DNA from: CAYUZU01 sp964448675
GTDB lineage: Bacteria > Planctomycetota > Phycisphaerae > UBA1845 > Fen-1342
Assembly (NCBI GenBank): GCA_964448675.1
Contig: CAYUZU010000010.1
Location: 113,517 to 177,516 of the forward strand
DNA: 64,000 nucleotides
Direction: 5' to 3'
Both the position numbers and the translations under genes were made by a program. Below the pieces are notes generated by a model. The model had not been told where the DNA came from. It worked only from the letters and a program-made list of their open reading frames with translations, and made no database searches. Positions 8,291 to 17,367 of this stretch are shown piece by piece; the stretch's first letter is position 1; each line of letters opens with the position of its first letter.

Positions 8291-8887
8291 TCATGGCGCA
8301 GCATCATCTTCCGGCGGCTCTGTCGGCTCGGTGGCTGCCCGCTCGAGGATGAGCATAGCCACGTCGGCGGCGTGCTGCTGCTCGAAACTGCGGACCTCGG
8401 TTGGCCGTTCGCGCAGGGTGGCGCGCCCCGCGACCCGCGTGCCGTCGTCACATTCCAGGTCCAGCCGGAGCACCCGGCGCCCGCGCAGCAGCCAGTGCCG
8501 GCCGAATTCCACCACGCCGCGAACGAACTCCGCGCGCCCGGCCCGCAGGCCGACCTTCTGGAGGATGAAGCCGCGGGGGCTTTCCGGGTCGGCCGGATTC
8601 ACGCGGAAGGCGGTGGTGCCGGGTGGGGCGGTCAGGTACAGCACGAAGTCGGCCGGCCCGCGGTCCACGCGGGGACGGCGAAACGCCAGGACGACCTTTT
8701 GCCGGTCGCCGCCGCGGGCGTGGTAGGCCGTATCCCCTGCGAGTTCGAGGTGCGCCTGGGTCGGCGGCGCGGCCGGCTGGTGCAGCACGAGCGTGGCGCG
8801 GGGGCCGCAGCCCGCAAGGGCGGCCACCGCCAGCAGGCCACCGAGCCCCCAGCCCCATGGCATCGGGCGATAATGGTGCGGATCCAT
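8291..8887 (-). CDS. Predicted lipoprotein of unknown function
   Basis: 198 residues from the ATG at 8887; a GTG two codons upstream is possible and neither has a clear ribosome-binding site. The N-terminus has a short basic/His stretch, a hydrophobic core and the lipobox LAGC, so Cys about 26 should be lipidated. The rest is Arg-rich and appears to be mainly beta (DFVLYLTAPPGTTAFRV; RRVLRLDLECDDGTRVAG). I recognise no domain. The 200-base stretch before the next gene downstream shows nothing definite. The location next to envelope genes fits a periplasmic or outer-membrane role, but that is inference. Confidence 0.6.
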   Translation of the reverse strand: MDPHHYRPMPWGWGLGGLLAVAALAGCGPRATLVLHQPAAPPTQAHLELAGDTAYHARGGDRQKVVLAFRRPRVDRGPADFVLYLTAPPGTTAFRVNPADPESPRGFILQKVGLRAGRAEFVRGVVEFGRHWLLRGRRVLRLDLECDDGTRVAGRATLRERPTEVRSFEQQHAADVAMLILERAATEPTEPPEDDAAP

Positions 8888-8976
8888 GACCACAGCATAG
8901 GCGGTTGCCGGCGGCCACGCCAGATTCCGGCCGGCCCGCGCGGCCGGGCTTGGCGGGCCCGGGCACGCATGCTACC

Positions 8977-9468
8977 ATGACCGGGATGTTGACCCTTCGG
9001 GCCGACAAGTGGGTGCGCATCGGTGCCGGCGGGGCACTGCTGCTGCTGCTGCTGGCACAGCAGAAGCTCTGCCCGTGGCTGCTTGCGCCGCCAGCCCCGG
9101 CCGATCCCGCACCGGCCGAAGCCGACACGGCCACCGCCAACGAGGACAAGGAAGAACAGCAGCGCCAGGCCGCGCGCCTGCCGCACCTGCTGCCGGATGC
9201 CGCGGCCGCTCCGGCGCCGCGCTGGTCGGCGTCGTGGGATGCGGATCGGCACCGCGCGACCACCGGCTGGCACGAGGGGGTCGTTGCGTGTGGCCCGCGC
9301 GATCAGGGAGCGCCGCCGACCGTTGCGGTCAGCGACGAATTCAACTGGCACGTTTTCCTGTGTCCGGTCGCACCGGCACAACGGGCATCGCTCGTCGCGG
9401 GGCATGTCCCCGCCATTCACGCCGTCTTGATCACGACCATCCTCCGTACCGGGCCACCGTTGGCCTGA
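8977..9468 (+). CDS. Hypothetical single-span membrane protein
   Basis: 163 residues from ATG 8977; ATG 8986 is equally possible. After LRADKWVRIG comes a hydrophobic segment made largely of a CTG run (Leu residues 21-26), then an Ala/Pro-rich and Glu/Gln-rich linker and a C-terminal region with no recognised fold. Third positions are mostly G or C, which supports this strand, although a long open frame exists opposite. It lies divergently next to the lipoprotein gene and upstream of secDF. I would treat it as a probable but unproven gene. Confidence 0.45.
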   Translation: MTGMLTLRADKWVRIGAGGALLLLLLAQQKLCPWLLAPPAPADPAPAEADTATANEDKEEQQRQAARLPHLLPDAAAAPAPRWSASWDADRHRATTGWHEGVVACGPRDQGAPPTVAVSDEFNWHVFLCPVAPAQRASLVAGHVPAIHAVLITTILRTGPPLA

Positions 9469-9617
9469 TCATCACCAGGTTGGGGAAAAGCAAGCACGCC
9501 GGGCGATGTGCGGCGTGACCATGTGGGTGTCCGGGGGCGGCGCAAGCCGTCGCGGACGAACCGGTGACGTCATCGGGTCAACTTGATCGATATTGCAACC
9601 AGGTAAGGAAACAGAAG

Positions 9618-12600
9618 ATGGCCGAGAAAAACCTGAGCCAACGACTGCTCATCATCCTCGCTGTAATCGCAATCGGATTCGTATTCCTCTGGCCCCCGCA
9701 GCAAAAGCTGCGGCCGGGCCTCGACATCGCCGGCGGCACATCGTTGATCTACGAGATCGACGACACCGGCGTCCGCACCGACACCGACCTCGCCGACCGC
9801 GTCAAGGTCCACCTGCAGAAACGCGTCGACCCCGCCGGTGTGTATGGTCTCGTCTGGCGCGTGCATGGCCGCAACCGCCTCGAAGTGCAGATGCCGCTGC
9901 CGCCCGAGAATGCCCGCGAACGGCGCCAGGCCTACGCCGACGCCCTGCGGGACCTCTTCGCCACCGAGATCCGGCGTGGTGAGATCTTCACGGCCCTCGA
10001 CAACCCGCCGGAGCAGCGCGACGAAGCGCTGCGCCAGCTGGCCCGCCGTAACGCGGACGCGGCGCTGGAGAAGCTCGCGCAGTATGACCCGACCGCCCAG
10101 GAGGATCCGCTGTCGTCCACGCTGAATACGCTGGCGCGGGCGATCAAGCGTGGTGACGCGGAACTTGACGTCGACGAGCTGCGCGAGGCGATCGAGGCCG
10201 GCATCGAGCGCCGCAACGCGCTACTGCTGGACGTGGCCGACCGCTACGAGGCCCGCCGCGCCGCCCAGCAGGCCTTGGACGCGCTGCCTGCCACGCAGCC
10301 GGCCGACGAGGCCGCGCCCGAGCGCCAGGAACTCGAAGACGAGTTGCGCGACGCGCGCGAGCTGTTCGAGGAAGCCGTCGACGGCGTGCTGGCGTCAAAC
10401 CTCAACCGCCGCCGTTTCCAGGACGTGCTCGAGCTGGACGAAGGCTCACGCACCCGCATGGAGAGCCTGCGCCACGTCATTGACGAGCACCCCGACCTCG
10501 TCGTGAAGATCGCCAGGGTGGTCGATACCTACAGGACGTTTCGCTCCGAGCGCCGTTACCTCGATGGCCCCGCCGACCTCAAGCGCCTGCTGCAGGGTGC
10601 CGGCAAGCTCGAGTTCCGCATTCTGGCCACGCCCAACCCCGACAACCCGACGCTGTACGACCGCTATCGCCGGCAGTTGAAGGAAGGCCAGGAGCGGGTG
10701 CCGAACGACCCCTACGGCTGGTTCAAGATCGACAACGCGATGCAGTTCTTCAATCTGAACTCGCCGGCCGAACTGGCCGAGTTCGACCACGAGGCCATGA
10801 CCAGCTACGTCGTGGGCAAGCTGGGCGAAGACTACTACGTCCTCGCCAAGCTCGGCGAGCAGGACGGCCTGCTGCGGACCAAGGACAGCCGCTGGAAGCT
10901 CAACCGCGCCATCATCGACCGCGACGAGTCCGGCCGCTGGTGTGTCCGCTTCTTCCTCGACCCGATCGGCGGCAGCCGCTTCGACCGTCTGACGCGCAAC
11001 AACATCGGCGAGCCGCTGTGCATTCTCGTCGATGACATCGCCTACTCCGCCCCGACCATCCAGAGCGTCATCAGCCGCAGCGGGCAGATCACCGGCGAAT
11101 TCAGCCTCGACAAGGTGAATTACCTCGTGCAGACGATGGAGGGCGGCACGCTGCCCGGCCGACTCAAGGACACCCCGCTGTCCGAGCGCACTGTCGGCTC
11201 GAGCCTGGGTGAGGCCAACCGCGACGCGGCCGTCCGCGCCGGCCTCATCGGGGCGTGTGCGGTCATCCTGCTGATGGCCATCTACTACTGGATATGTGGT
11301 GGTATCGCCGTCGTGGCGCTGTCGATGAACGTGTTCCTGGTGTGTGCCGCCCTGGCCATGCTCGGGGCGCGCATCACGCTGGACGGCATCGCCGGTATTA
11401 TCCTGGCCGTCGGTATGGCCGTGGATGCCAACGTGCTGATCTACGAGCGCATGCGTGAAGAGAAGGACCGCGGCGCGTCGCTGCGGATGATCATCAAGAA
11501 CGGCTACGACAAGGCCCTGTCGACCATTCTCGACTCGAACATCACGACGCTGCTGACCTGCGTGATCATCTACTATGTCGGCAGCGAGGAAGTGAAGGGC
11601 TTCGGCCTCACGCTCGGCTGGGGCATCGTGCTCAACCTCTTCACCTCCATCTTCGTCACTCGCACGCTCTTCGGCGTGTTGCTCAAGTACAACATCATCA
11701 AGGACATCGGCATGCTGCGCATCATCGGCGTGCCGACCATCGACTGGTACGCCAAGCGCAAGTACTTCATCCCGCTGTCGCTGATCATCGTCATCGGCGG
11801 CATGAGCCTGCTCATCGGTCGCGGTGCCGACGTGTTCGACGTCGAGTTCCGCGGCGGTGTGGCGGCCGAGATCGAGCTCAGCGACCAGGGCATCGCCGAC
11901 GACCTCAACGACCGTTCGATCCACCAGCGCATCGAGACCTTCGCGAACGAGCTCGGCACCGAGGCCGCGCCCAAGCTCGCCGAGGCCCGGATCGAGGAGA
12001 TCCCCGGCGAGATCGGCGTCTATCGCGTCAGCGCCGAGGGCCTCAGCAGCGGCCTGCTCGCGGCGATGATCGCCGAGCCGCTCGAGGAGACCAACCTGCT
12101 GGAGCGCGGCGGCGTGCAGCTCGAGCCCGAGCGCGGCACCGTCCGGCTGGTGGTCAAGCCGGAGGCCACCGCCGACCAGGTCACCGAGACGATCCACGGC
12201 CTGGCCAAACCCCTGGCCAGCGACGCGGACAACCTGGCCCGCGCCAGCATCAACGCCGTTCTGGGGGAAGAGCAGCGTGGCCGCGTCTGGAACGTGACGA
12301 CGACGGTCACCAACACCAAGCTGGTCGAGCATGCCCTGGCCGAGTCGCTGGGGGAGAACATGCGCGTCCAGCCGAGCATCCAGTATGTCTTCGAGGGCGA
12401 GGGTGAGCGGCCGTACCCGATCACCAGCCGGCAGCTGCGGGCCGTGGTGCCCGACCTGCCCGAGGGCGCCAACGCCGACCTGACCAACTACCTCGGCGGC
12501 GCGGCGATGTACTTCACCGAGCTCGACCCGCCGCGCAGCACGCAGGCGATTCGCGACCGGCTGGAGAACATGCACTTCCAGCCCGACTTCCAGGACCTGC

Positions 12601-13400
12601 CGCAGCGCGACTTCACCGTCGTGGGTGTGCAGCCCGTCGAGGGGCAGGTCGACGACGCCGGCAACGAGGTCTACCGCAGTATCGTCGTCGCGACGGTCGA
12701 CCCGGACCTGCGCTACAGCGTCAACCCGGATGCCTGGTGGACCGATTTCGCCCGGCCCGAGCTCGACCTGGTCAAGACCGCCCTCGGCAGCGAGCAGACC
12801 CTGCGCAAGGTCATGCAATTCAAGCCGCAGATCGCCTCGCGCTCCGTGCAGCAGGCCACCGTCGCCCTGCTGCTGGCCTGGGGCATGATCATCGGCTACG
12901 TGTGGATCCGCTTCGGCCGGCCGATTTATGGCGTCTCGGGCGTGGTGGCCCTGATCCACGACGCGCTGATCGCGCTGGCGTTCGTCGGCTTCAGTGGCGG
13001 GCTCGCCTCGCTCAACCACTGGATCCCCGACCTGTTCCTGGTCACCGATTTCAAGATTGACATGACCATCGTCGCGGCCATGCTGACGATCATCGGTTAC
13101 TCGATCAACGACACCATCGTCGTGTTCGACCGCATCCGCGAAACGCGCGGCCGGCTCGGCGTCGTGACCCCCGAGATCATCAACAGCAGCATCAACCAGA
13201 CCCTGTCACGTACGTTGATGACGTCGATCACCACGTTGCTCATCCTGCTGATCATGTACATCTTCGGCGGACCGAGCATCCGCGGCTTCAACTTCTGCAT
13301 GATGGTCGGTATCATCACCGGGTCGTACTCCTCCATCGCCGTCGCGTCGCCGCTGCTGATGGCACGCGTGGGGCGGTGGGGCGCGACCGCACCGCGGTAA
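9618..13400 (+). CDS. secDF: Protein translocase subunit SecDF (fused), with enlarged periplasmic domains
   Basis: 1260 residues from ATG 9618, which has AAGGA eight bases upstream; an upstream in-frame ATG lacks one. SecD: TM1 at 9-25, the conserved LRPGLDIAGGTSL at about 30-42, the P1 domain, and membrane helices from about 535 with GMAVDANVLIYERMREE carrying the conserved Asp. SecF: helix near 715-735, VEFRGG, and GYSINDTIVVFDRIRE near 1160. SecDF uses the proton gradient to pull secreted proteins out of SecYEG. Two oddities: an additional highly charged helical region of about 190 residues (roughly 100-290) inside P1, and a SecF periplasmic region of over 300 residues, about three times that of E. 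coli. The downstream gene begins 101 bases later. Confidence 0.93.
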   Translation: MAEKNLSQRLLIILAVIAIGFVFLWPPQQKLRPGLDIAGGTSLIYEIDDTGVRTDTDLADRVKVHLQKRVDPAGVYGLVWRVHGRNRLEVQMPLPPENARERRQAYADALRDLFATEIRRGEIFTALDNPPEQRDEALRQLARRNADAALEKLAQYDPTAQEDPLSSTLNTLARAIKRGDAELDVDELREAIEAGIERRNALLLDVADRYEARRAAQQALDALPATQPADEAAPERQELEDELRDARELFEEAVDGVLASNLNRRRFQDVLELDEGSRTRMESLRHVIDEHPDLVVKIARVVDTYRTFRSERRYLDGPADLKRLLQGAGKLEFRILATPNPDNPTLYDRYRRQLKEGQERVPNDPYGWFKIDNAMQFFNLNSPAELAEFDHEAMTSYVVGKLGEDYYVLAKLGEQDGLLRTKDSRWKLNRAIIDRDESGRWCVRFFLDPIGGSRFDRLTRNNIGEPLCILVDDIAYSAPTIQSVISRSGQITGEFSLDKVNYLVQTMEGGTLPGRLKDTPLSERTVGSSLGEANRDAAVRAGLIGACAVILLMAIYYWICGGIAVVALSMNVFLVCAALAMLGARITLDGIAGIILAVGMAVDANVLIYERMREEKDRGASLRMIIKNGYDKALSTILDSNITTLLTCVIIYYVGSEEVKGFGLTLGWGIVLNLFTSIFVTRTLFGVLLKYNIIKDIGMLRIIGVPTIDWYAKRKYFIPLSLIIVIGGMSLLIGRGADVFDVEFRGGVAAEIELSDQGIADDLNDRSIHQRIETFANELGTEAAPKLAEARIEEIPGEIGVYRVSAEGLSSGLLAAMIAEPLEETNLLERGGVQLEPERGTVRLVVKPEATADQVTETIHGLAKPLASDADNLARASINAVLGEEQRGRVWNVTTTVTNTKLVEHALAESLGENMRVQPSIQYVFEGEGERPYPITSRQLRAVVPDLPEGANADLTNYLGGAAMYFTELDPPRSTQAIRDRLENMHFQPDFQDLPQRDFTVVGVQPVEGQVDDAGNEVYRSIVVATVDPDLRYSVNPDAWWTDFARPELDLVKTALGSEQTLRKVMQFKPQIASRSVQQATVALLLAWGMIIGYVWIRFGRPIYGVSGVVALIHDALIALAFVGFSGGLASLNHWIPDLFLVTDFKIDMTIVAAMLTIIGYSINDTIVVFDRIRETRGRLGVVTPEIINSSINQTLSRTLMTSITTLLILLIMYIFGGPSIRGFNFCMMVGIITGSYSSIAVASPLLMARVGRWGATAPR

Positions 13401-13433
13401 ACGCGCTGGCGACTGTATCCGCCGCCGGCGCTG

Positions 13434-13442
13434 TGCTATAAT
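13434..13442 (+). promoter_or_regulatory. Extended -10 promoter for the LysM gene
   Basis: TGCTATAAT is a perfect extended -10. The -35 position (TGTATC at 17-bp spacing) is poor, as often with extended -10 promoters. The expected start near 13449 falls inside the hairpin at 13444-13478. Confidence 0.6.
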
Positions 13443-13443
13443 G

Positions 13444-13478
13444 CCGCCCGGCCTGCGCACGAGGCGCAGGCCGGGCGG
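13444..13478. repeat. Perfect 15-bp stem hairpin between secDF and the LysM gene
   Basis: CCGCCCGGCCTGCGC (13444-13458) pairs perfectly with its reverse complement at 13464-13478 around ACGAG. Only TT follows, so it is at best an imperfect terminator for secDF. It overlaps the predicted start of the next transcript. Confidence 0.75.
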
Positions 13479-13501
13479 TTCTGCTCTATCGAGGCAGCAC
13501 C

Positions 13502-14482
13502 ATGCGCACGGAAGTCAAAATCGGAATCGTGATCGGGCTCTTCGTGGTCGGGGGGGTCATCATCCTGGTACTCAGCCAGGGCGGCGGCGCCACCGAGGAC
13601 GCGGCCGAGTTCCCGTTCAGCAACAAGAACGACCTGGAGACCGTCGCCAATCGGCAGGAGTTCTCCTCGCCCCAGCCACGTGAGCGCGAGCGACCCACCC
13701 GCCGGACGGCCGAGCCGGAGCGACGCGGCACCGACCGGCCGGTGACCCCGGACCGGACCGCGGCCGAAGAGCGCTCGTCACGCCAGCCCACGCGACGGGT
13801 CGAGCGCCGGTCGCCCGTGCGGCCGCCGGCCACCCAGCCGCTGGGCCTGGGCCTGCCGCTGGTGCCGGATGAGGAGCGAGCCGACGGGCCGAGCCCTGTC
13901 ACGCCAGTCGCCGAGCGCCCGACGCCGACCACCCAGCCGGCCAAGCCGTCCCCCACGACCCGGCCGGCCGAGCAGCCGCAGCCCAAGCCGCGGGGCCGCC
14001 CGGGTGTCACGCCGCCGACCGGCCCGGAGCGCGAGGAGCCGAACGCCACGCCGACACCGCGGCTGCCGCGTCCCGAACGGCCGCAGCCTGCCGGCGCCGT
14101 CAAACACACGGTGGCGGAGGGGGACTCACTCTGGTACCTCGCGCAGCAATACTATGACGATCCGACGCTGTGGCCGCGGATCCAGGCCGCCAACAACCTG
14201 AAATCGGACCAGCTCAAGCTCGGCCAGACGCTTGTCATCCCGCCCAAGGACGCCGTCGCGCGCCAGGCGCCGTTGCCCCGCCGCGAGGAGCCCGAGGCCG
14301 GGCGGCCCGGCACGCGGCCGCGAATCTATCGCGTGGAACAGGGCGACAGCCTCATCAAGATCGCCCGCAACATTCTCAAGGACGGCTCGCGCTGGCGCGA
14401 GATCTACGAGCTGAACAAGGACCTGATCGAGAACCCCGACGTCCTGACCGTCGGCACCGAGCTTCGGGTGCCCAAGGACTGA
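13502..14482 (+). CDS. Membrane-anchored protein with two LysM domains
   Basis: 326 residues. Residues 6-26 (IGIVIGLFVVGGVIILVLSQ) form a transmembrane anchor, so the rest is periplasmic. Residues about 50-198 are a low-complexity Pro/Arg/Thr/Glu linker. Two LysM modules follow: HTVAEGDSLWYLAQQYY at about 201-250, and YRVEQGDSLIKIARNIL at about 278-326 ending in LRVPKD. LysM binds N-acetylglucosamine-containing glycans, normally peptidoglycan, so the protein probably ties the membrane to the wall. No catalytic domain is visible. It is followed by lptF and lptG, from which it is separated by a structured 105-base gap. Confidence 0.85.
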   Translation: MRTEVKIGIVIGLFVVGGVIILVLSQGGGATEDAAEFPFSNKNDLETVANRQEFSSPQPRERERPTRRTAEPERRGTDRPVTPDRTAAEERSSRQPTRRVERRSPVRPPATQPLGLGLPLVPDEERADGPSPVTPVAERPTPTTQPAKPSPTTRPAEQPQPKPRGRPGVTPPTGPEREEPNATPTPRLPRPERPQPAGAVKHTVAEGDSLWYLAQQYYDDPTLWPRIQAANNLKSDQLKLGQTLVIPPKDAVARQAPLPRREEPEAGRPGTRPRIYRVEQGDSLIKIARNILKDGSRWREIYELNKDLIENPDVLTVGTELRVPKD

Positions 14483-14500
14483 ACGACCCCTGCGACCGAC

Positions 14501-14556
14501 GTGCCTCGGATCCTCGTTTGCGGTGCGCGGACCTGGCAAACGAGACGCCGCGGCAC
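14501..14556 (+). repeat. Two-tier inverted repeat between the LysM gene and lptF
   Basis: CTCGTTTGC (14513-14521) pairs with GCAAACGAG (14536-14544); outside it GTGCC (14501-14505) pairs with GGCAC (14552-14556). No T-tract follows, so this is more likely an mRNA stability or processing structure than a terminator. Confidence 0.5.
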
Positions 14557-14587
14557 AGCTTCGTCGGAGTAACACGCACAGTACCCC

Positions 14588-16255
14588 ATGGTAACGCTGC
14601 ACGCCTATGTCCTGCGTGAACTGCTGAAGACCCTCATCCTCACGGTGACGGCCCTGACCGTGCTGTTCACCATGGGCGGCGGTCTTTACAACGTCATCGC
14701 GTTCGAGGGCGTGTCTGCTGGCGACGTGTTCCGCTTCCTGCCGCTGCTGATTCCCATCGTGGTCACGCTGACGCTGCCGATGGCGGCCCTGTTCTCCGCG
14801 ACGATGGTCTATGGGCGCCTGGCGGCCGACAACGAGCTGGTCGCCTGTCGCGCCGCCGGCATCAACATCCAGCGCCTCTTCGCCGGCGCCGTGCTGCTGG
14901 CGGTGTTCGTGGCTGCGTTCTCGCTCGTGTTCGGCAACTTCGTCATCCCGGAGTTTGCGCTGCGCATCGAGCGCTTCGCCCGCAACAACCTGCGGGACAT
15001 GGTGGCCCAGCACCTGCAGTACGACGGCTTCATCCAGCGCCGTGAGAAAGACGGCGGCGACCGCTACACCCTCACCGCCGAACGCGTCCGCGGCGTTTCG
15101 ACCGCGGCGCTGCAGGAAAAGGGGTTCGAGACCGGCCCCGAGCTGCACTATCTGCTGATCAGCAACCCGACGTTTCTGCACGTGGATGGCGACGGCGACC
15201 TGGTCCGTTTCACCGTGGCCCGCCACGGCCTGTGCCTGTTCGATACACGCCCCACCCCGATCGAAGCGACATTCTTCGTTCACGACGCGCGCGACTTCGA
15301 AGTCGGCAAGCGGGCGGTCTACGTCGGCGAGCAGCAGATCGGCCCCATCAAGGTGCCCCTGCCGAAGCCGTTCAAGCTCTCCGCGACCGATTTGCGCACG
15401 CTGCTGTATTGGCGCGAGGCACCTTGGGCGGCCCCCACGATGCGCGAGGATGTCACGGCCTATCTCACGCGCCTCAAGGCGCACCGCTTCTACGAGCATT
15501 GCGCCCGGGCGCTGGCCGGCGGCGGGACCCTCGAGCTCGCCGACGAGCGCAGTCGCCGGTACCGCATCACCGCCGCCGAAGTCACCAGCGAGGGGCGCCA
15601 GCTCGCGCTGCGCGATGGCCGAATCGAACTGCACCATCCCGGCGAGCCGCAGCCCACGGTCTACGAAGCGCAGCGCGTGGAGGTGCGCGGCCGGCCGCTG
15701 CCCAGTGGCGACCTGTTCGTCGAGATCACGCTCATTCGCACCCTCAACCGGGACGTCCTCGTGTACGAGCCCCAGGATGCCGCCCACGGCGCCGCCCGGC
15801 ACAAGCCGACGCTCAGCCTCGACGGCGCCCAGGTGCCCGACGCCGTGCTCGAGGAGGTCCGGCAATACACGCCCGCGGCTGTCGTCGATCGCGCCGCCAC
15901 GATCGAAGCGCCGCAGGAGCTCGCCAACCAGCGTGCCAGCCTGCAGAACGCCGCCGACGAGCTGCGGCGCAAGATTGTCGGGACGATCCACTTCCGCCTG
16001 GGCTATACCAGCAGCGCGCTGGTCACCGTGTTGATGGGGGCCATTCTCGGCGTGATCTTCCGCGGGGCCCGGGCCCTGGCGGCGTTCGCGCTGGCGATGA
16101 TCCCGTTCTTCAGCGTGACGATTCTCATGGTACTTGGCCGGCAGCTGACCGAAGACGAGATGACCACATCGATCGGACCCGCCGTCACGTGGGGCGGCCT
16201 GGTCCTCGTCCTGATTGCCGATCTCGTAATCCTGCGTGTGGGAGTCCGCCGATGA
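14588..16255 (+). CDS. lptF: Lipopolysaccharide export permease LptF (YjgP/YjgQ family)
   Basis: 555 residues, ATG 14588; no strong Shine-Dalgarno is seen. The family architecture is clear: helix 1 with LRELLKTLILTVTALTVLF, two further helices by residue 125, a large periplasmic beta-jellyroll region (about 130-460), then three C-terminal helices (GYTSSALVTVLMGAILGVIF; ALAAFALAMIPFFSVTILM; AVTWGGLVLVLIADLVIL). LptF and LptG form the transmembrane part of the LptB2FG ABC transporter that extracts lipopolysaccharide from the inner membrane. At 555 residues it is longer than the usual 360, the excess lying in the periplasmic domain. The stop is 16 bases before the next start. Confidence 0.85.
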   Translation: MVTLHAYVLRELLKTLILTVTALTVLFTMGGGLYNVIAFEGVSAGDVFRFLPLLIPIVVTLTLPMAALFSATMVYGRLAADNELVACRAAGINIQRLFAGAVLLAVFVAAFSLVFGNFVIPEFALRIERFARNNLRDMVAQHLQYDGFIQRREKDGGDRYTLTAERVRGVSTAALQEKGFETGPELHYLLISNPTFLHVDGDGDLVRFTVARHGLCLFDTRPTPIEATFFVHDARDFEVGKRAVYVGEQQIGPIKVPLPKPFKLSATDLRTLLYWREAPWAAPTMREDVTAYLTRLKAHRFYEHCARALAGGGTLELADERSRRYRITAAEVTSEGRQLALRDGRIELHHPGEPQPTVYEAQRVEVRGRPLPSGDLFVEITLIRTLNRDVLVYEPQDAAHGAARHKPTLSLDGAQVPDAVLEEVRQYTPAAVVDRAATIEAPQELANQRASLQNAADELRRKIVGTIHFRLGYTSSALVTVLMGAILGVIFRGARALAAFALAMIPFFSVTILMVLGRQLTEDEMTTSIGPAVTWGGLVLVLIADLVILRVGVRR

Positions 16256-16271
16256 GGCGGGTGTTGTTGCG

Positions 16272-17366
16272 ATGACGATCATCGACCGCTACGTGATCCG
16301 CACGTTTCTCAGCAGCTACACCCTGCTGCTGGCGGTCGGCATCGGCCTGTACGTCTTCGCCGACGTCATCTTCAACCTTGACGAGTTCACCGAGGACGAG
16401 ACCCTCTCCAGCCTGGGCGTGCTCCTCCGTATCGCCAATTATCACGGCTATCGCCTGCCGCTGTACTTCCAGCAGCTCGGCGGCGTCATGATGGCCATCG
16501 CGGCTTGCTTCACATTCGCCATGATGCTCCGCAACAACGAGCTCACGCCGCTGGCGGCCGCCGGCATGCCGCTGCACCGCCTGGCCGTGCCGGTCATCGG
16601 CTGTTCAATCGGCCTGGTCGTGCTGTGGCTGGTCAACACCGAGGTGATCATGCCCGCCAATGCCGCCAAGATTGCCCGCCACTACGACGACCTCGGCCGA
16701 AAACGGCAGGTCGAGGTCCGCTGTGTCCGCGACCACAACAACGCCATCCTCATCGCCGACGAGCTCAATGCGTACCAGGGGTGGCTGCGCGGGGTGTACA
16801 TCATCGAGCCGGATGAATCCGGCGTACCCGCCTCCCTGATTTCCGCCGACAGCGCCACATTCGACTTCGAGCACGACACCTGGCAGCTTCATCGCGGTGT
16901 CCGCCTGCGCATGGTTGACGCGTTCGATACGGAAACGCTCGGCAGCCGCATCGACCGCCAGTCGCTGAACAGCTACGATTTCACCCTCGCTCCCCAGGAC
17001 ATCCTGCTGCGGCAGTCCTCCCAGTGGGCCGACCTCATGAGCATCCGCCAGATGAACCAACTGCTCCAGAGTCCGAACCTGCCCAATCTGCCCGCCGTCG
17101 CCCGCAGCCGCGACATCCGCTTTACCCAGCCGCTGCTGATGTGGATTCTGATTCTGCTGGCCGTGCCGTACTTCCTCACGCGGGAGCCGGCCAACGTGCT
17201 CGTGGCCGGCGGCAAGGCGTTGTTATTGACCGGAGCCTGCTTCGGGTTTACGTTTCTGGCACACAGCATGTCCCATGGGGCCCAGTACGGGCAGTTGGCC
17301 ACCGCGCTGCCCGTCCTCGTGTTCGGGCCCGTGGCCGTGCTCCAGATGGCCAACGTGAAGAGCTGA
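16272..17366 (+). CDS. lptG: Lipopolysaccharide export permease LptG (YjgP/YjgQ family)
   Basis: 364 residues. ATG 16272 gives the family start MTIIDRYVIRTFLSSYTLLL; an in-frame ATG 12 codons upstream would overlap lptF and adds non-family sequence. Six membrane helices are seen: three before residue 135 and three after about 280, around a periplasmic domain, the standard length and plan. Together with LptF it forms the transporter core; the LptB ATPase and LptD are not in this window. It is almost certainly co-transcribed with lptF and with the response regulator that starts one base after its stop. Confidence 0.85.
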   Translation: MTIIDRYVIRTFLSSYTLLLAVGIGLYVFADVIFNLDEFTEDETLSSLGVLLRIANYHGYRLPLYFQQLGGVMMAIAACFTFAMMLRNNELTPLAAAGMPLHRLAVPVIGCSIGLVVLWLVNTEVIMPANAAKIARHYDDLGRKRQVEVRCVRDHNNAILIADELNAYQGWLRGVYIIEPDESGVPASLISADSATFDFEHDTWQLHRGVRLRMVDAFDTETLGSRIDRQSLNSYDFTLAPQDILLRQSSQWADLMSIRQMNQLLQSPNLPNLPAVARSRDIRFTQPLLMWILILLAVPYFLTREPANVLVAGGKALLLTGACFGFTFLAHSMSHGAQYGQLATALPVLVFGPVAVLQMANVKS

Positions 17367-17367
17367 C

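Noticed and set aside
8227..8300. Start-like reading frames between the LptC/A-like gene and the lipoprotein
   Set aside because: Short frames without ribosome-binding sites that overlap the lipoprotein antisense; no recognisable product.
9040..9057. CTG trinucleotide run resembling a microsatellite
   Set aside because: It codes for the Leu stretch of a membrane helix; high-GC genomes use CTG for Leu almost exclusively.
8632..9420. Minus-strand frame covering the hypothetical gene at 8977-9468
   Set aside because: The product is dominated by Arg and Gly and overlaps the lipoprotein gene almost fully. The plus-strand frame has a sensible membrane segment and better third-position bias.
10446..13019. 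An 857-codon open frame antisense to secDF, and one of 1033 codons antisense to purL (60795-63896)
   Set aside because: Both are by-products of high GC and strong codon bias. Their products are Arg/Ala/Val/His-rich with no domain, while the opposite strands encode unmistakable SecDF and PurL.
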